A stretch of DNA of 64,000 nucleotides from CAYSFW01 sp050329935. GTDB lineage: Bacteria > Pseudomonadota > Gammaproteobacteria > UWMA-0217. Every line of letters starts with the position of its first letter. Within the stretch, counting starts at the first letter, position 1. The notes under the pieces were generated by a model, which worked only from the letters and a program-made list of their open reading frames with translations, made no database searches and was not told the origin of the DNA. Location: NCBI GenBank assembly GCA_050329935.1, contig JBHJOI010000067.1:1-64000 (forward strand), given 5' to 3'. A program made the translations under genes and the position numbers. This document shows, in pieces, positions 25,061-33,885 of this stretch.

Positions 25061-25633
25061 TCAGTGCTGGCTGCCGTAATAGTGAATCAGCGCGGGCAAG
25101 GCTTGCGGGCCCTGCTCCGCGATCGCGGCGTCGACCTTGCGCTTCATCTTGCGCGGCCACGCTCGATGTCCAGCGATAAAGTCGCTCATCGCGAAATCGA
25201 GATAAGGCATCCATTGTCCGGCGAGGGTTCCGGCGTCGCCGGCCTTGCCGCCTAGCTCGTGGCACTTTTCGCAATGCGCGTCGTGGAGCGATTTGCCCAG
25301 CGCAACCAGCGTGGGGTCCACGTCTTGCGATTGAGTGCGCAAGGGTTGCTTGAAGAAGAACAGGGCCATGCCACGAATTTGTTCGTCGCTGTAGCCCTTG
25401 GCGATGCGGTTCATGATCGTTGGGTTGCGGTGGTCCTTCTTGTAATCGAGCATCGCGTCGATAAACACGTCGGGATCCATGCCGGCGATCGACGGACTCG
25501 ATGGCCCGACGCTGGAGCCGTCGGTGCCGTGACAACCCGCGCAAGTGAAGGCCAGCGCCTCGGGCGTGGGTCCGCCCGCGAGCGGCGCCGTGAACGGCAG
25601 GGCTAGCAAGGCGAGCAAAATGGTCGATCGCAT
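25061..25633 (-). CDS. fccA: Dihaem cytochrome c, FccA-like subunit
   Basis: A 190-residue secreted cytochrome; ATG at 25633 starts a clear signal peptide (MRSTILLALLALPFTAPLAG). The longer frame upstream is not coding. It has two haem sites, CAGCH at 31-35 and CEKCH in the second half, each in a class I cytochrome fold, the arrangement of cytochrome c4 and of dihaem FccA. With FccB directly downstream, it should be the electron-accepting subunit of sulfide dehydrogenase. The gene may also be a c4-type carrier; the operon position favours FccA. Confidence 0.88.
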   Translation of the reverse strand: MRSTILLALLALPFTAPLAGGPTPEALAFTCAGCHGTDGSSVGPSSPSIAGMDPDVFIDAMLDYKKDHRNPTIMNRIAKGYSDEQIRGMALFFFKQPLRTQSQDVDPTLVALGKSLHDAHCEKCHELGGKAGDAGTLAGQWMPYLDFAMSDFIAGHRAWPRKMKRKVDAAIAEQGPQALPALIHYYGSQH

Positions 25634-25722
25634 GGACGTGATTCTCCCTCGGTTGGGGCGTGCGAGTCGTGTAACGCCTGACGCGTCCACGACCTGCTGT
25701 GTGTAACCGCTGTTCAACTTAA

Positions 25723-27705
25723 TCAATGCGGCATGCTGACGTAGCCGATGACCACGAGCGTCAGCAGCCCTAGACCGGCCATGATCAAAATTATGGCCAG
25801 CCATCGCGAGCCTGTTTCCATCGCCGCGGATGGCCGTTTCATCAGGTACTTCTCCAACTTGCCATTGGCTTTCAGGCGCTCGTATTCGAGGCGATGTTCG
25901 AATTTGAACTCCTCGAGCGGCACCGCGCCGGTGAACATGATCGTGCTCATCGGGAAGCGGTCGGGGCGGAAGTGTGAGTTGAAGAAGTGCACCGTGAACA
26001 GGAACATCGTCGCCAGCAGGGCCTCCTCGGCGTGCACGATGGTCGCGATGTTGAACACCCAGCCCGGCAGGAACGAGGCCGTCACGTGCGGGAAAAACAG
26101 CAACAGGCCGCTGAATCCGATCACAGCAGCGCCCCAGAATGGCGCCCAGTAATCGAATTTCTGCCAGTAGGAATAGCGGTCGAATTGGGGCCGTTCGGCG
26201 CGACCAAAGAACCAGCGGAACATCGCCGCGACGTCACGCAGGTCTTGCAGGTTCGGCACCATCGACGTCGGGCCGAACCACGAGAAGGTCTTGCGGTTGC
26301 GCCAGATGTTGGTGACGGCGATCGCGAGGTGGATCAAGAACACGCTAAGCCAGATGGTCGCCGCGGTGCGGTGCACGATCGCCTCGACCTTGGGTCCGCC
26401 GAGTAGCGACATCACGGTCGCGGCCCACGCGGTGTGCGAGAACAGTAACGTGGTGCCGCTGATCACAAGAATCATGGTGCTGACGGCGAACAGCAGGTGA
26501 ATCCAGCGCCAGGTCGCACTGAAACGCCGGAAGTACACGGTGTCGTCACCTGGTGCGGGGTGGGCGAAACTCTTGCCTGCCTTGCGATCCCGGTACTCGC
26601 GGTAAAACCACAGGATCACGTGAATCCAGAAGAACGCCAGGATGCCGTAGATCAACGCCTCCATCAAACGGGCAGCGATCCACAGTCCCGGATACTTGTC
26701 GAAATCGCGCGAATCGCCGTGCGCATGGAAACCCAGGAATCCCTCCGGGGCGTCCTCATGGCAGGTGTTGCAGGTCTTCAACCGGTTGTCGAGGTGAATG
26801 GTTGAGGCTGGATCGTCGACCCCGAGAATCTTATGTCCGCCGTGGCAGTCGAAACACTTGGCCGTATTGGTGTAACCCAGCTTGTTAACCTGGCCGTGAT
26901 ACGACGAGCGGTAGGTGCGCTGCGCGTCCTCGTGGCAGTTGCCGCAGTTCTGGGTAATGGTGAGCATTACCCTGTCACCCTTGGGCGAGTCAATTTCGTG
27001 CGTGGTGTGGCAATCCGAGCATACCGCCGATTTACTTTCACCTTTCTCCAGCAAGGCCTTGCCGTGATCGGATTCGCGGTAGTCCGCGAGTTGCTTTTCG
27101 TGGCAGCGACCGCAGACCTCGGGGTTTTTCAAGCGGTGTTCGGCGCGTTGCAGGCTACCCAAGGTGCCGACGTTGTGGGCATCGTGGCAGTCGAAGCAGG
27201 TGGCATTGGTGCGTGACTGATCGCGCTTGCTCGGCTGAGCGTGCACCGAGCGCATGAAACTGTCGATTTGTTGCACCACCACACCCAATCGTTCATGGGT
27301 GCCGTTCGGGTCGTCCTTATGCTCGGCCCAGGTGTTTTGGTGGCATTCGACGCAGCCGACGACCACGCTCGGTGCATCGCGGTGCGGCACGCGGGTGATT
27401 GTGGCATGACAATCCGTGCAGCGCCGTTCGCCATGCACGCTCGCCTCGAACACGTTAGGGGGTACGAATATGTCGACCGTGCTGCCGTCGTCGCGCACGT
27501 CGGTTTTATCGTGCTCGTCGCCGTGACATTTCAGGCAGCGGGCGTTGGGAATGATGCGTTGACCGGTCGCGAGATCGAACGTGGAGGCGGATTTTCCGCT
27601 GTCCACGACGTTTGGACTGGCGTTGCCGTGAACGGATGGGAGACTAAATAGGCCGATCGCTAGCGCCAAGAGCCAGACGAAGGTATTAGGCGCGATTTTC
27701 AGCAT
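25723..27705 (-). CDS. Nine-haem cytochrome c fused to a cytochrome b membrane domain
   Basis: A 660-residue protein; ATG at 27705 is preferred (GGGGA precedes it) over the GTG at 27720. After a signal peptide (to about residue 30) the periplasmic part holds nine CxxCH motifs: CLKCH, CTDCH, CVECH, CFDCH, CGRCH, CSDCH, CGNCH, CFDCH and CNTCH. The C-terminal half is membrane-bound, with a helix at about 345 (LMEALIYGILAFFWIHVIL), a four-helix cytochrome b561-like domain with conserved His (HLLFAVSTMILVISG, AIVHRTAATIWLSVFLIHLA), and a last helix near the end. It could exchange electrons between the quinone pool and periplasmic carriers. It stands 89 bases upstream of the dihaem cytochrome and fccB, which suggests one sulfide-oxidation operon. 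I do not know a named family member. Confidence 0.85.
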   Translation of the reverse strand: MLKIAPNTFVWLLALAIGLFSLPSVHGNASPNVVDSGKSASTFDLATGQRIIPNARCLKCHGDEHDKTDVRDDGSTVDIFVPPNVFEASVHGERRCTDCHATITRVPHRDAPSVVVGCVECHQNTWAEHKDDPNGTHERLGVVVQQIDSFMRSVHAQPSKRDQSRTNATCFDCHDAHNVGTLGSLQRAEHRLKNPEVCGRCHEKQLADYRESDHGKALLEKGESKSAVCSDCHTTHEIDSPKGDRVMLTITQNCGNCHEDAQRTYRSSYHGQVNKLGYTNTAKCFDCHGGHKILGVDDPASTIHLDNRLKTCNTCHEDAPEGFLGFHAHGDSRDFDKYPGLWIAARLMEALIYGILAFFWIHVILWFYREYRDRKAGKSFAHPAPGDDTVYFRRFSATWRWIHLLFAVSTMILVISGTTLLFSHTAWAATVMSLLGGPKVEAIVHRTAATIWLSVFLIHLAIAVTNIWRNRKTFSWFGPTSMVPNLQDLRDVAAMFRWFFGRAERPQFDRYSYWQKFDYWAPFWGAAVIGFSGLLLFFPHVTASFLPGWVFNIATIVHAEEALLATMFLFTVHFFNSHFRPDRFPMSTIMFTGAVPLEEFKFEHRLEYERLKANGKLEKYLMKRPSAAMETGSRWLAIILIMAGLGLLTLVVIGYVSMPH

Positions 27706-27758
27706 TGTTGTTGTCCCCACGGGCGTTTCGCCTAATGGAAAGTGGTCAGGGTAAATTC

Positions 27759-27795
27759 ATTAGTATATCTATGGTATTCCACGGTTAAAGTCAAA
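27759..27795 (-). promoter_or_regulatory. Putative promoter of the nine-haem cytochrome gene
   Basis: On the minus strand TTGACT is followed after 17 bases by TAGATA; a second -10-like TATACT overlaps it. The blocks TTTGACTTT and CATAGATATA are shared with the region upstream of flrA at a spacing of 13 versus 11 bases. It lies about 60 bases before the cytochrome start. Confidence 0.5.
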
Positions 27796-28018
27796 CAAAA
27801 AGCGAACCTAACTGCGTGATTATTCGATTTTGGCGTCGCCTCGATTTTTGAAGTTCATTGCCGTGAACGGGCCGTTCTCGCGAGGGTTAACTGCTTTCTC
27901 AAGGAAAGAATATCGAGCTGTTTATCGCGTGGCGCGCGCAACGTCGGAGAGCGTTGGGTAGTGGACGAGCGGCGTGTATGGGTACGCTGAGTGGCATGAC
28001 CCTCGCGTTGACAGCGGA

Positions 28019-28050
28019 TTGACTATATTAGTAGATGATTATATACTAAT
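28019..28050 (+). promoter_or_regulatory. Strong sigma-70 promoter with overlapping palindrome
   Basis: TTGACT (28019-28024), exactly 17 bases, then TATACT (28042-28047). An inverted repeat ATTAGTA (28027-28033) and TACTAAT (28044-28050) covers the spacer and the -10 box, so a bound dimer would block transcription. It drives the 49-codon gene 45 bases downstream. Confidence 0.7.
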
Positions 28051-28092
28051 AATATCGAAATACATCGCGTCTCCCCTGAACCGGAGGAAACT

Positions 28093-28242
28093 ATGAGCTG
28101 GTTGGTCTGGGCTATTATTTTACTCGCGGGATTGGTCTCCACGCTGTCGGGGTTCACGATTCTTGGCATCATCATTCTGGTGATCGGGCAAGCCACTTAT
28201 CTGGCGTATCGCAAGTTTCGCACCCCAAGATTAAATCCTTAG
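28093..28242 (+). CDS. Small membrane protein, 49 residues
   Basis: ATG at 28093 has a perfect GGAGGAAA ribosome binding site. The product begins MSWLVWAIILLAGLVS and continues with a second hydrophobic stretch TILGIIILVIGQATYLAY, then a basic tail RKFRTPRLNP. It could span the membrane once or as a tight hairpin with the positive tail inside. The strong promoter with overlapping palindrome and the ideal ribosome site show that it is a real gene, probably controlled by a repressor. I do not recognise a family and assign no function. Confidence 0.72.
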   Translation: MSWLVWAIILLAGLVSTLSGFTILGIIILVIGQATYLAYRKFRTPRLNP

Positions 28243-28464
28243 CGGCACAGGGTGCGGGAGCGTATCTAGACGCCGCGCACTCATACCTTGTCATCAACAG
28301 CGGCGACACAGGCGAATAAGCGGACGCAACGAACATCGCTCGGCGGGGTTCCGAAGTAATGATCAACGTTGAATGCGCGTTCAGCTTCGGCCGTGGCCGA
28401 CAAATCCTCGCCTGAAAGCAATGCGGAACCTAAAACCCCGATACCAATAGCCAGCTTTCGCGCG

Positions 28465-29484
28465 TCAGTGACGTGTCGTCTGTGCCCGCGAAAGCCTTAG
28501 GGTTGCCCGCAGACCGCGCTCCGATCGATTGCTTACCTGAAGTTCGCCGCCGTGCAATATCGCGATGTCCTTTACGATGGCCAGCCCGAGGCCGCTACCA
28601 CCGGTGGCACGGTTGCGCGAGGCATCGACGCGGTACCAGGCGTCGGTGACGCGGGTCAGTTCTTGCTCGGGTATGCCGGGCCCATCGTCTTCAACCGTGA
28701 TGCTCAGTCCCAACTTGTCGTCGTCAATCCGAATGATCACGTTTTCGCCGTACTTCAGGCCGTTGTCGAGCAGGTTGGCGAGAGCGCGCTTGAGCGCGGT
28801 GAGTCGCCCTGTGTAGGGGCCGATCGCGCGTCCGGCAACGCGGACCGAACGCCCGATGAGTTCGGCATCCGCCGCAAGGCTACGCACTAGCGCGTTCATG
28901 TCGATGGCGCGGCGCGGCTCGGTCTCGCGCAGATCGCGCAGGTAGTCGAGGGTTGCGTTGAGCATGGCGTGCATGTCGTCGACATCCGCGACGATCTGGT
29001 GACGCAGGCTGTCATCGGTGACCAGTTCGGCTCGCAATCGCAGGCGGGTCAACGGGGTTCGCAAGTCGTGGGAGACGGCGGCGAGCGCGCGGCCGCGTTC
29101 GGCGATCAAGCGCTGCAGGCGCAGCTGCATGCGATTGAAGGCCGCGGCGGCGCTACGAACCTCGGTCGGTCCCTGCTCGGGCATCGGAGGTGATTCAATG
29201 TCACGACCGAAGGCGTCGGCCGCCGCCGCGAGATTTTGTAGTGGTCGGGTTATCAGGCGCACTGCGACCAGCGACACAACGATCACCGCCGTCAGCGTCA
29301 ACGCCAGGTGAATGCCGAACCGGGTCGGCAGATCGGGAAAATGGCCGTGCGCTTGTTGGATCAGCGTCGCGCGCTCGGCCAGATGCAGCCACAGGTTGAT
29401 GAACTGAGAGGCGAGCAGACCGGTGACGAGGATCAGCGTCATCCGGCCAAACAGCGAGACGGGAAGTAGGCGCGGCGAACGCAT
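28465..29484 (-). CDS. Sensor histidine kinase, EnvZ-like
   Basis: A 339-residue inner-membrane kinase. There is a helix near 12-30, a short periplasmic loop of about 25 residues, a second helix near 57-77, a HAMP segment, the H-box AAVSHDLRTPLTRL with His139, and an ATPase domain with the N-box NLLDNGLKYGE, DDGPGIPEQE and GSGLGLAIVKDIAILHGG. The very short periplasmic part suggests that it senses membrane or cytoplasmic conditions. It follows the response regulator gene by three bases as one operon. The stimulus is unknown. Confidence 0.93.
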   Translation of the reverse strand: MRSPRLLPVSLFGRMTLILVTGLLASQFINLWLHLAERATLIQQAHGHFPDLPTRFGIHLALTLTAVIVVSLVAVRLITRPLQNLAAAADAFGRDIESPPMPEQGPTEVRSAAAAFNRMQLRLQRLIAERGRALAAVSHDLRTPLTRLRLRAELVTDDSLRHQIVADVDDMHAMLNATLDYLRDLRETEPRRAIDMNALVRSLAADAELIGRSVRVAGRAIGPYTGRLTALKRALANLLDNGLKYGENVIIRIDDDKLGLSITVEDDGPGIPEQELTRVTDAWYRVDASRNRATGGSGLGLAIVKDIAILHGGELQVSNRSERGLRATLRLSRAQTTRH

Positions 29485-29487
29485 GGG

Positions 29488-30225
29488 CTAGTCTCCGGTG
29501 GGGTGGGACTGTCCGGTAACCTCGGCGGCCAGCACGTAGCCCTTGCCGCGTATGGTCCGAATCAGCCGCGGTTCGCGATGATCGTCGCCCAGCCGCTGGC
29601 GTAACCGGCTCATCTGCACGTCGATGGCGCGATCGAACGGTTCCGCTTCGCGGCCGTGGATCAGTTCCATCAATTGATCGCGACTGAGTACCCGATTCGA
29701 ATGTTCGAGTAGCACGCGCAGTAAATGATACTCCGCGCCGGACAGCGGCACGACGACGCCATCGGGGTTGGCCAGGGTGCGGGTCGCGGTGTCGAGTCGC
29801 CAGCCGGCGAAAACCAGGCAGCGCCGGGGCTCCGGGCGCAGATTGGGCGGCAAGGCGCGAGTGCGGCGCAGGATCGACTTGATGCGTGCCAGCAGTTCGC
29901 GCGGGTTGAAGGGCTTGACGAGGTAGTCGTCGGCGCCCATTTCGATGCCGACGATGCGGTCGGTGTCCTCGCCGCGCGCGGTCAGCATCAACACCGGTAA
30001 CGACGACTTGGCGCGCAGGTCGCGACAGAGAATAAGTCCATCCGTATCCGGCAGCATCAGGTCAAGCACCACCAGATCGAACTCTTGGCGCTCAAGCGTG
30101 TGCCACATGTCGCGGCCGTCGCTCGCCGCGCTGGCGGCGAAGCCGTTGCGCGCCAGATAGTCAACGAGTAAGCGACGGATTTCGGGATCGTCGTCGACGA
30201 TGAGGATGCGGTCAGAAGATTCCAT
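29488..30225 (-). CDS. OmpR-family response regulator
   Basis: A 245-residue regulator; ATG at 30225 gives MESSDRILIVDDDPEIRRLL, a standard start, so the longer upstream frame is rejected. The receiver has the acidic residues near 11-13, phosphoacceptor Asp55 (LVVLDLMLPDTDG) and Lys in LVKPFNPREL. The C-terminal winged helix (about 150-235) ends with RLIRTIRGKGYVL, typical of OmpR/PhoB-type DNA-binding domains. It forms a pair with the kinase downstream. The targets are unknown; sequence features resemble OmpR more than PhoB. Confidence 0.94.
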   Translation of the reverse strand: MESSDRILIVDDDPEIRRLLVDYLARNGFAASAASDGRDMWHTLERQEFDLVVLDLMLPDTDGLILCRDLRAKSSLPVLMLTARGEDTDRIVGIEMGADDYLVKPFNPRELLARIKSILRRTRALPPNLRPEPRRCLVFAGWRLDTATRTLANPDGVVVPLSGAEYHLLRVLLEHSNRVLSRDQLMELIHGREAEPFDRAIDVQMSRLRQRLGDDHREPRLIRTIRGKGYVLAAEVTGQSHPTGD

Positions 30226-30400
30226 ACCGTTTTTATACCTGCCACACGGGTGCGTGACCAACCCCCGAGGGATTGATTTGTAACCTAGCGTAACAAACCG
30301 GCCGTCTGCAACACTACGATGCAATTTCACGGCGGACGGTGATGCAAACAAGGCGGCTAACGGCTGAAATGCAGGGCACTGCTACCACGAGAGGTTGTGC

Positions 30401-31141
30401 ATGAACGTGATATTTGGCTTTGGTGAACGGGTGGAGGGCTACGACGTGCCCGTGCTCAACGAACGCGAGGTTCGCGCGAGCGCCGGCATTCTGTTTTTTT
30501 TCGCGATGCTTTCTTTCTTGAACGCATGGCTGGTGGGTGACTTTCGTCCGACGCGGGTCTTCGTGGTGGCTTTCTTGATCGATTTCATCATTCGCGTTTT
30601 CGTCAATCCGCGTTTCGCGCCGACCATGATTCTAGGGCGATTTGTGGTCAGCAAGCAGGTACCCGAATATGTCGGCGCGCGACAGAAGCGCTTTGCCTGG
30701 GGCATCGCGCTAGCCCTGGCGGTCGCGATGTTTTACCTGGTGGTGCTCAATCGAATGGTCGGGCCGATCAATTTGTTGATCTGCGCGAGCTGTTTGCTGT
30801 TGCTGTTCTTCGAAGCGGCGTTTGGTATTTGTCTGGCATGCAAGATCCACGGCTGGTTTTTCAAGGATAAGACGCGGCTGTGCCCCGGCGGGACGTGCGA
30901 ACTGCTGGAGCGGGCGCCAATTCAACGCATCGATGTCGCCCAGGTCGGGGTTGTCGCCGCGTTCCTGTTGACCATGGGACTGGTCATCCAGAATTTCGCG
31001 CCCCCACACGCCGATGCAGTACCGCTGTCGACTTCGACGCCACCGGTTGAGCCAGGCGCGGACGGCGAATGCACGCCGCCCGATTGGGTCGTCGCGATGG
31101 GACATGCCGAAAAATGGAAACTGCACCATAATTGCAAATGA
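30401..31141 (+). CDS. DUF4395 family membrane protein
   Basis: A 246-residue membrane protein; ATG at 30401 follows GAGAGG. It starts MNVIFGFGERVEGYDVPVLN, and the N-terminal two thirds match the DUF4395 pattern: EREVRASAGILFFFAML, RVFVNPRFAPTMILGR, and the cysteine block ICASCLLLLFFEAAFGICLA with the following CKIHG. An extra membrane helix and a Pro-rich periplasmic tail follow, ending with a pair of conserved-looking Cys/His (CTPPDWVVAMGHAEKW, HHNCK). The role of the family is unknown; its genes often stand near sulfur or thiol metabolism. The gene is divergent from the two-component pair. Confidence 0.8.
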   Translation: MNVIFGFGERVEGYDVPVLNEREVRASAGILFFFAMLSFLNAWLVGDFRPTRVFVVAFLIDFIIRVFVNPRFAPTMILGRFVVSKQVPEYVGARQKRFAWGIALALAVAMFYLVVLNRMVGPINLLICASCLLLLFFEAAFGICLACKIHGWFFKDKTRLCPGGTCELLERAPIQRIDVAQVGVVAAFLLTMGLVIQNFAPPHADAVPLSTSTPPVEPGADGECTPPDWVVAMGHAEKWKLHHNCK

Positions 31142-31201
31142 GCCCGCGTGAGTCGGCGTCAGTTCAACGCGCATGCGCCAACCGGAGTGAATAAGTCCGC
31201 C

Positions 31202-31906
31202 ATGAGTCTGATTCAAGCCGAAAATCTCTCGAAGACCTATCGAAGTGGCGAGGTCGAGGTGGCCGCGATCAAAGCCGCGAGCTTTACCGTCGAGCCGTCG
31301 TCGCTCGTTGCCTTTGTCGGACCCTCGGGCAGCGGCAAGAGCACGTTGTTGAACATGATGGGCTGTCTCGATCATCCCACCGGCGGCCGGCTTCGGGTTC
31401 TCGATACCGACATTGCCACACTCGACCGCCGCGCCTCGGCGAGTTTCCGTGGCCAGCATATCGGATTCATCTTTCAAGACTTCAACCTGATACCGGTACT
31501 GACGGTCGCGGAGAACATCGAGTATCCGCTATTGATGGTGCAGTCATGGCCGCACGCGGAGCGCCGGGAGCGGGTGCGGCATTTATTGGCGGCGGTGGGC
31601 ATGGCCGAGCAGGCGGACAAACGCCCGGACCAGATTTCCGGCGGCCAAAAACAACGCGTCGCGGTCGCGCGGGCGCTGGTTAGTCGGCCCAAGCTGGTGT
31701 TGGCGGACGAACCGACCGCCAATCTTGACCACGCGACGGCGTATCGAATTCTTGAGTTGATGAAAAAGATGCGCGACGAGTTCGGCACCACGTTTGTTTT
31801 CTCCACGCATGATCCGAAAATCATGCATGCCGCGGAAGTCACGTTCACGCTGGAGGACGGTCGGGTGCTCGAGGGCACCGCGGTCGCGGGAGTAGATCAT
31901 GTTTAA
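31202..31906 (+). CDS. ABC transporter ATP-binding protein, LolD/MacB type
   Basis: A 234-residue ATPase; the ATG at 31202 gives MSLIQAENLSKTYRSGE, the common start of this family, and the frame upstream is disregarded. Walker A is GPSGSGKST (40-48), the signature motif reads ISGGQKQRVAVARAL, and Walker B is LVLADEPTANLD. It belongs to the group that powers FtsX-fold permeases, such as LolD, MacB and FtsE. The permease gene overlaps its end by eight bases. With a LolA-like protein and an outer-membrane protein downstream, the complex probably extracts a lipid or lipoprotein from the inner membrane. Confidence 0.92.
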   Translation: MSLIQAENLSKTYRSGEVEVAAIKAASFTVEPSSLVAFVGPSGSGKSTLLNMMGCLDHPTGGRLRVLDTDIATLDRRASASFRGQHIGFIFQDFNLIPVLTVAENIEYPLLMVQSWPHAERRERVRHLLAAVGMAEQADKRPDQISGGQKQRVAVARALVSRPKLVLADEPTANLDHATAYRILELMKKMRDEFGTTFVFSTHDPKIMHAAEVTFTLEDGRVLEGTAVAGVDHV

Positions 31907-33146
31907 CGTGTTCAAGATTGCTGGCCGAAATCTTTCGCGCTACCGCCGGCGTACATTGCTGACATTATTACTGATCGTCATCGGCATGGTCGCGGTGTTG
32001 CTGTTCATGGCGGTGACGGGTTCCTTCAAGTCAATGATGGTCGGGCAAATCACCGATTCCGTGCTGGGCCACTTGCAGCTACATCGCAAGGGATACGTCG
32101 CCTCGATCGACAATCTGCCGCTCAATCTCAACCTCAAACCGGGGGTGATTGGCAAGATCGAGGCCGCATTGGCGACCGACGAGCGGATCGAGAGTTGGTC
32201 GCCGAGGGTCAAGTTTGGCGGCATGTTCAGTAACTTCACCGAAACGACCGGCATTCGCGTCAATGGCGTCGACCCGGCGCGGGAGGCCGCCACGGTGCCA
32301 CTGCTCCCCGGTCGGATCCAGGAAGGTACGCCGGGCGCCTCGTTGGTCGATCGGGGCGAGATCTTGATTCCGGTGCTACTTGCGCGAGGGATGAAGTCAA
32401 AAATCGGGGATACCGTGGTATTGGTCGCGACCAATCGCGATGGTTCAGTCAATGGCAAGACCTTTGTGGTGCGCGGCATTCTGGAGAGCATCTCCGGTCC
32501 CGGGGGCAGGGATGGCTATATCCACATCGACGACGCCCGCGACCTGTTGCGGATGGGCGAGGCGGAGGTTAGCGAAATCGCGGTGCGCCTGAAGGACGCG
32601 GCGCGACTAAGTCAGGTCGATGTGGCGCTAAAAAGCGCGCTTGGCGCGTTGTCCAATCCCGAAGGCAAGCCAATGCTGGAGGTGCATACGTGGGCCGACC
32701 TTTCACCATTCGCCAATCTCGCCCGCATGATCGACCTGATGACGCTATTCATAAAAATCGTGCTGGTTTCGATTGTGCTTGTCAGCGTCATGAACGTGAT
32801 GATCATGGCGGTTTACGAACGCATCCGCGAGATCGGCACGCTCGCGGCCCTCGGCACTCCCCCGCGCCGGATTCTCGCGCTGTTTCTGAGCGAGGGCTTG
32901 ATGCTTGGAGTGCTCGGCACCGTGGCCGGGACGGCGCTCGCCTTGGGCGCGATTTGGGCGCTGAACGTCTGGCGGATCACATTTGCGTTCGGTCAGCAGC
33001 AAAACCTGGTACTCGCGCCGCACATCGCGGCCGCCGACGTGTTATCCATCGCCGCGTTGGTGGTCGCGGTCGCGATCGTTGCCAGCCTACAACCCGCGTG
33101 GAAGGCCTCGCGGCTCGACCCGATCCTTGCGCTGCGTCATGTCTAG
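31899..33146 (+). CDS. ABC transporter permease, FtsX/MacB fold
   Basis: A 415-residue permease with one N-terminal helix (RRTLLTLLLIVIGMVAVLLF, about 17-36), a large periplasmic domain (about 40-280), and three C-terminal helices beginning with LMTLFIKIVLVSIVLVSVMN. The cytoplasmic coupling segment is YERIREIGTLAALGTPPRRI, a hallmark of the FtsX family. It pairs with the ATPase upstream. The single-subunit arrangement resembles MacB-like exporters split in two genes, rather than the LolC/LolE pair. Confidence 0.92.
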   Translation: MFNVFKIAGRNLSRYRRRTLLTLLLIVIGMVAVLLFMAVTGSFKSMMVGQITDSVLGHLQLHRKGYVASIDNLPLNLNLKPGVIGKIEAALATDERIESWSPRVKFGGMFSNFTETTGIRVNGVDPAREAATVPLLPGRIQEGTPGASLVDRGEILIPVLLARGMKSKIGDTVVLVATNRDGSVNGKTFVVRGILESISGPGGRDGYIHIDDARDLLRMGEAEVSEIAVRLKDAARLSQVDVALKSALGALSNPEGKPMLEVHTWADLSPFANLARMIDLMTLFIKIVLVSIVLVSVMNVMIMAVYERIREIGTLAALGTPPRRILALFLSEGLMLGVLGTVAGTALALGAIWALNVWRITFAFGQQQNLVLAPHIAAADVLSIAALVVAVAIVASLQPAWKASRLDPILALRHV

Positions 33147-33156
33147 GAGCGACTCG

Positions 33157-33885
33157 ATGAAAACCTTGCTTTGTGTATTGGGCTGCCTGTTGGTCGTTCC
33201 CGTCCATGCCATCGATGGAACACAATTGCTGGCGGCGGTGGATCGCAATCTCGAACCCGAGTCGTACGAGATGTACCGCAAACTCATCAACATCGAGCCG
33301 GATGGAACCCGCAAGGAATTCGTGTTGTACTCGGTCAAGAAGGGGCGCGATAAAATCGTCGCGCTGTTTCTCTCGCCGTCCAGCGAAAAGGGGCGGGCGA
33401 CTTTACGTCTCGGCGAAAATATGTGGCTTTACATTCCCGAAGTGGGTAAACCACTGCGCATTACCAGTCTGCAATCGGTGACCGGTGGTGTATTCAACAA
33501 TGCCGATATCCTGCGTATCGATTACGCGGCCGAATACGACGTGGAACAGGTCGACGATTCGCCCGATCAGCATTTGCTACACCTCAAGGCGAAATCCGGC
33601 GAGGTTGCCTACGATCGACTGAAGATGTGGGTCGACAAAGCTACCATGCTCCCGACTCGTATCGAATGTCGGGCGGCGAGCGGGTTGTTGATCAAAACGC
33701 TGCACTTCAAGGACGTTCAGGACTTCGGCGAGGGCATCAGGCGGCCCGCCACACTGGAGACCGACAGTCCGCTCCATCAAGGCTATCAATCGGTGATGCT
33801 ATTCTCGCGGATCCATAAACGTGATCTCGCCGACGAGGTGTTTTCGCTGAATTACCTGCCACGGGTGGATGATCTGCGGCGGTGA
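33157..33885 (+). CDS. LolA-like outer-membrane lipoprotein-sorting protein
   Basis: A 242-residue secreted protein; ATG at 33157 with AGGAG gives the signal peptide MKTLLCVLGCLLVVPVHA. The mature part has the half-barrel pattern of the LolA/LolB fold, with YRKLINIEPDGTRKEFVLYS, RLGENMWLYIPEVGKPLRIT, and RLKMWVDKATMLPTRIECR. Such proteins carry hydrophobic cargo across the periplasm. It lies ten bases after the permease and four bases over the barrel gene start, completing a likely trans-envelope export route. It is not the housekeeping LolA, which is usually near ftsK. Confidence 0.88.
   Translation: MKTLLCVLGCLLVVPVHAIDGTQLLAAVDRNLEPESYEMYRKLINIEPDGTRKEFVLYSVKKGRDKIVALFLSPSSEKGRATLRLGENMWLYIPEVGKPLRITSLQSVTGGVFNNADILRIDYAAEYDVEQVDDSPDQHLLHLKAKSGEVAYDRLKMWVDKATMLPTRIECRAASGLLIKTLHFKDVQDFGEGIRRPATLETDSPLHQGYQSVMLFSRIHKRDLADEVFSLNYLPRVDDLRR

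Larger units (their letters stand above)
27706..28092. other. A/T-rich divergent promoter region
   Basis: This 387-base region separates the nine-haem cytochrome gene (minus) from a 49-codon gene (plus). It contains promoter-like sequence for both directions, at 27757-27797 and at 28019-28047. Between them, bases 27790-28010, I see nothing coding. Confidence 0.6.
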
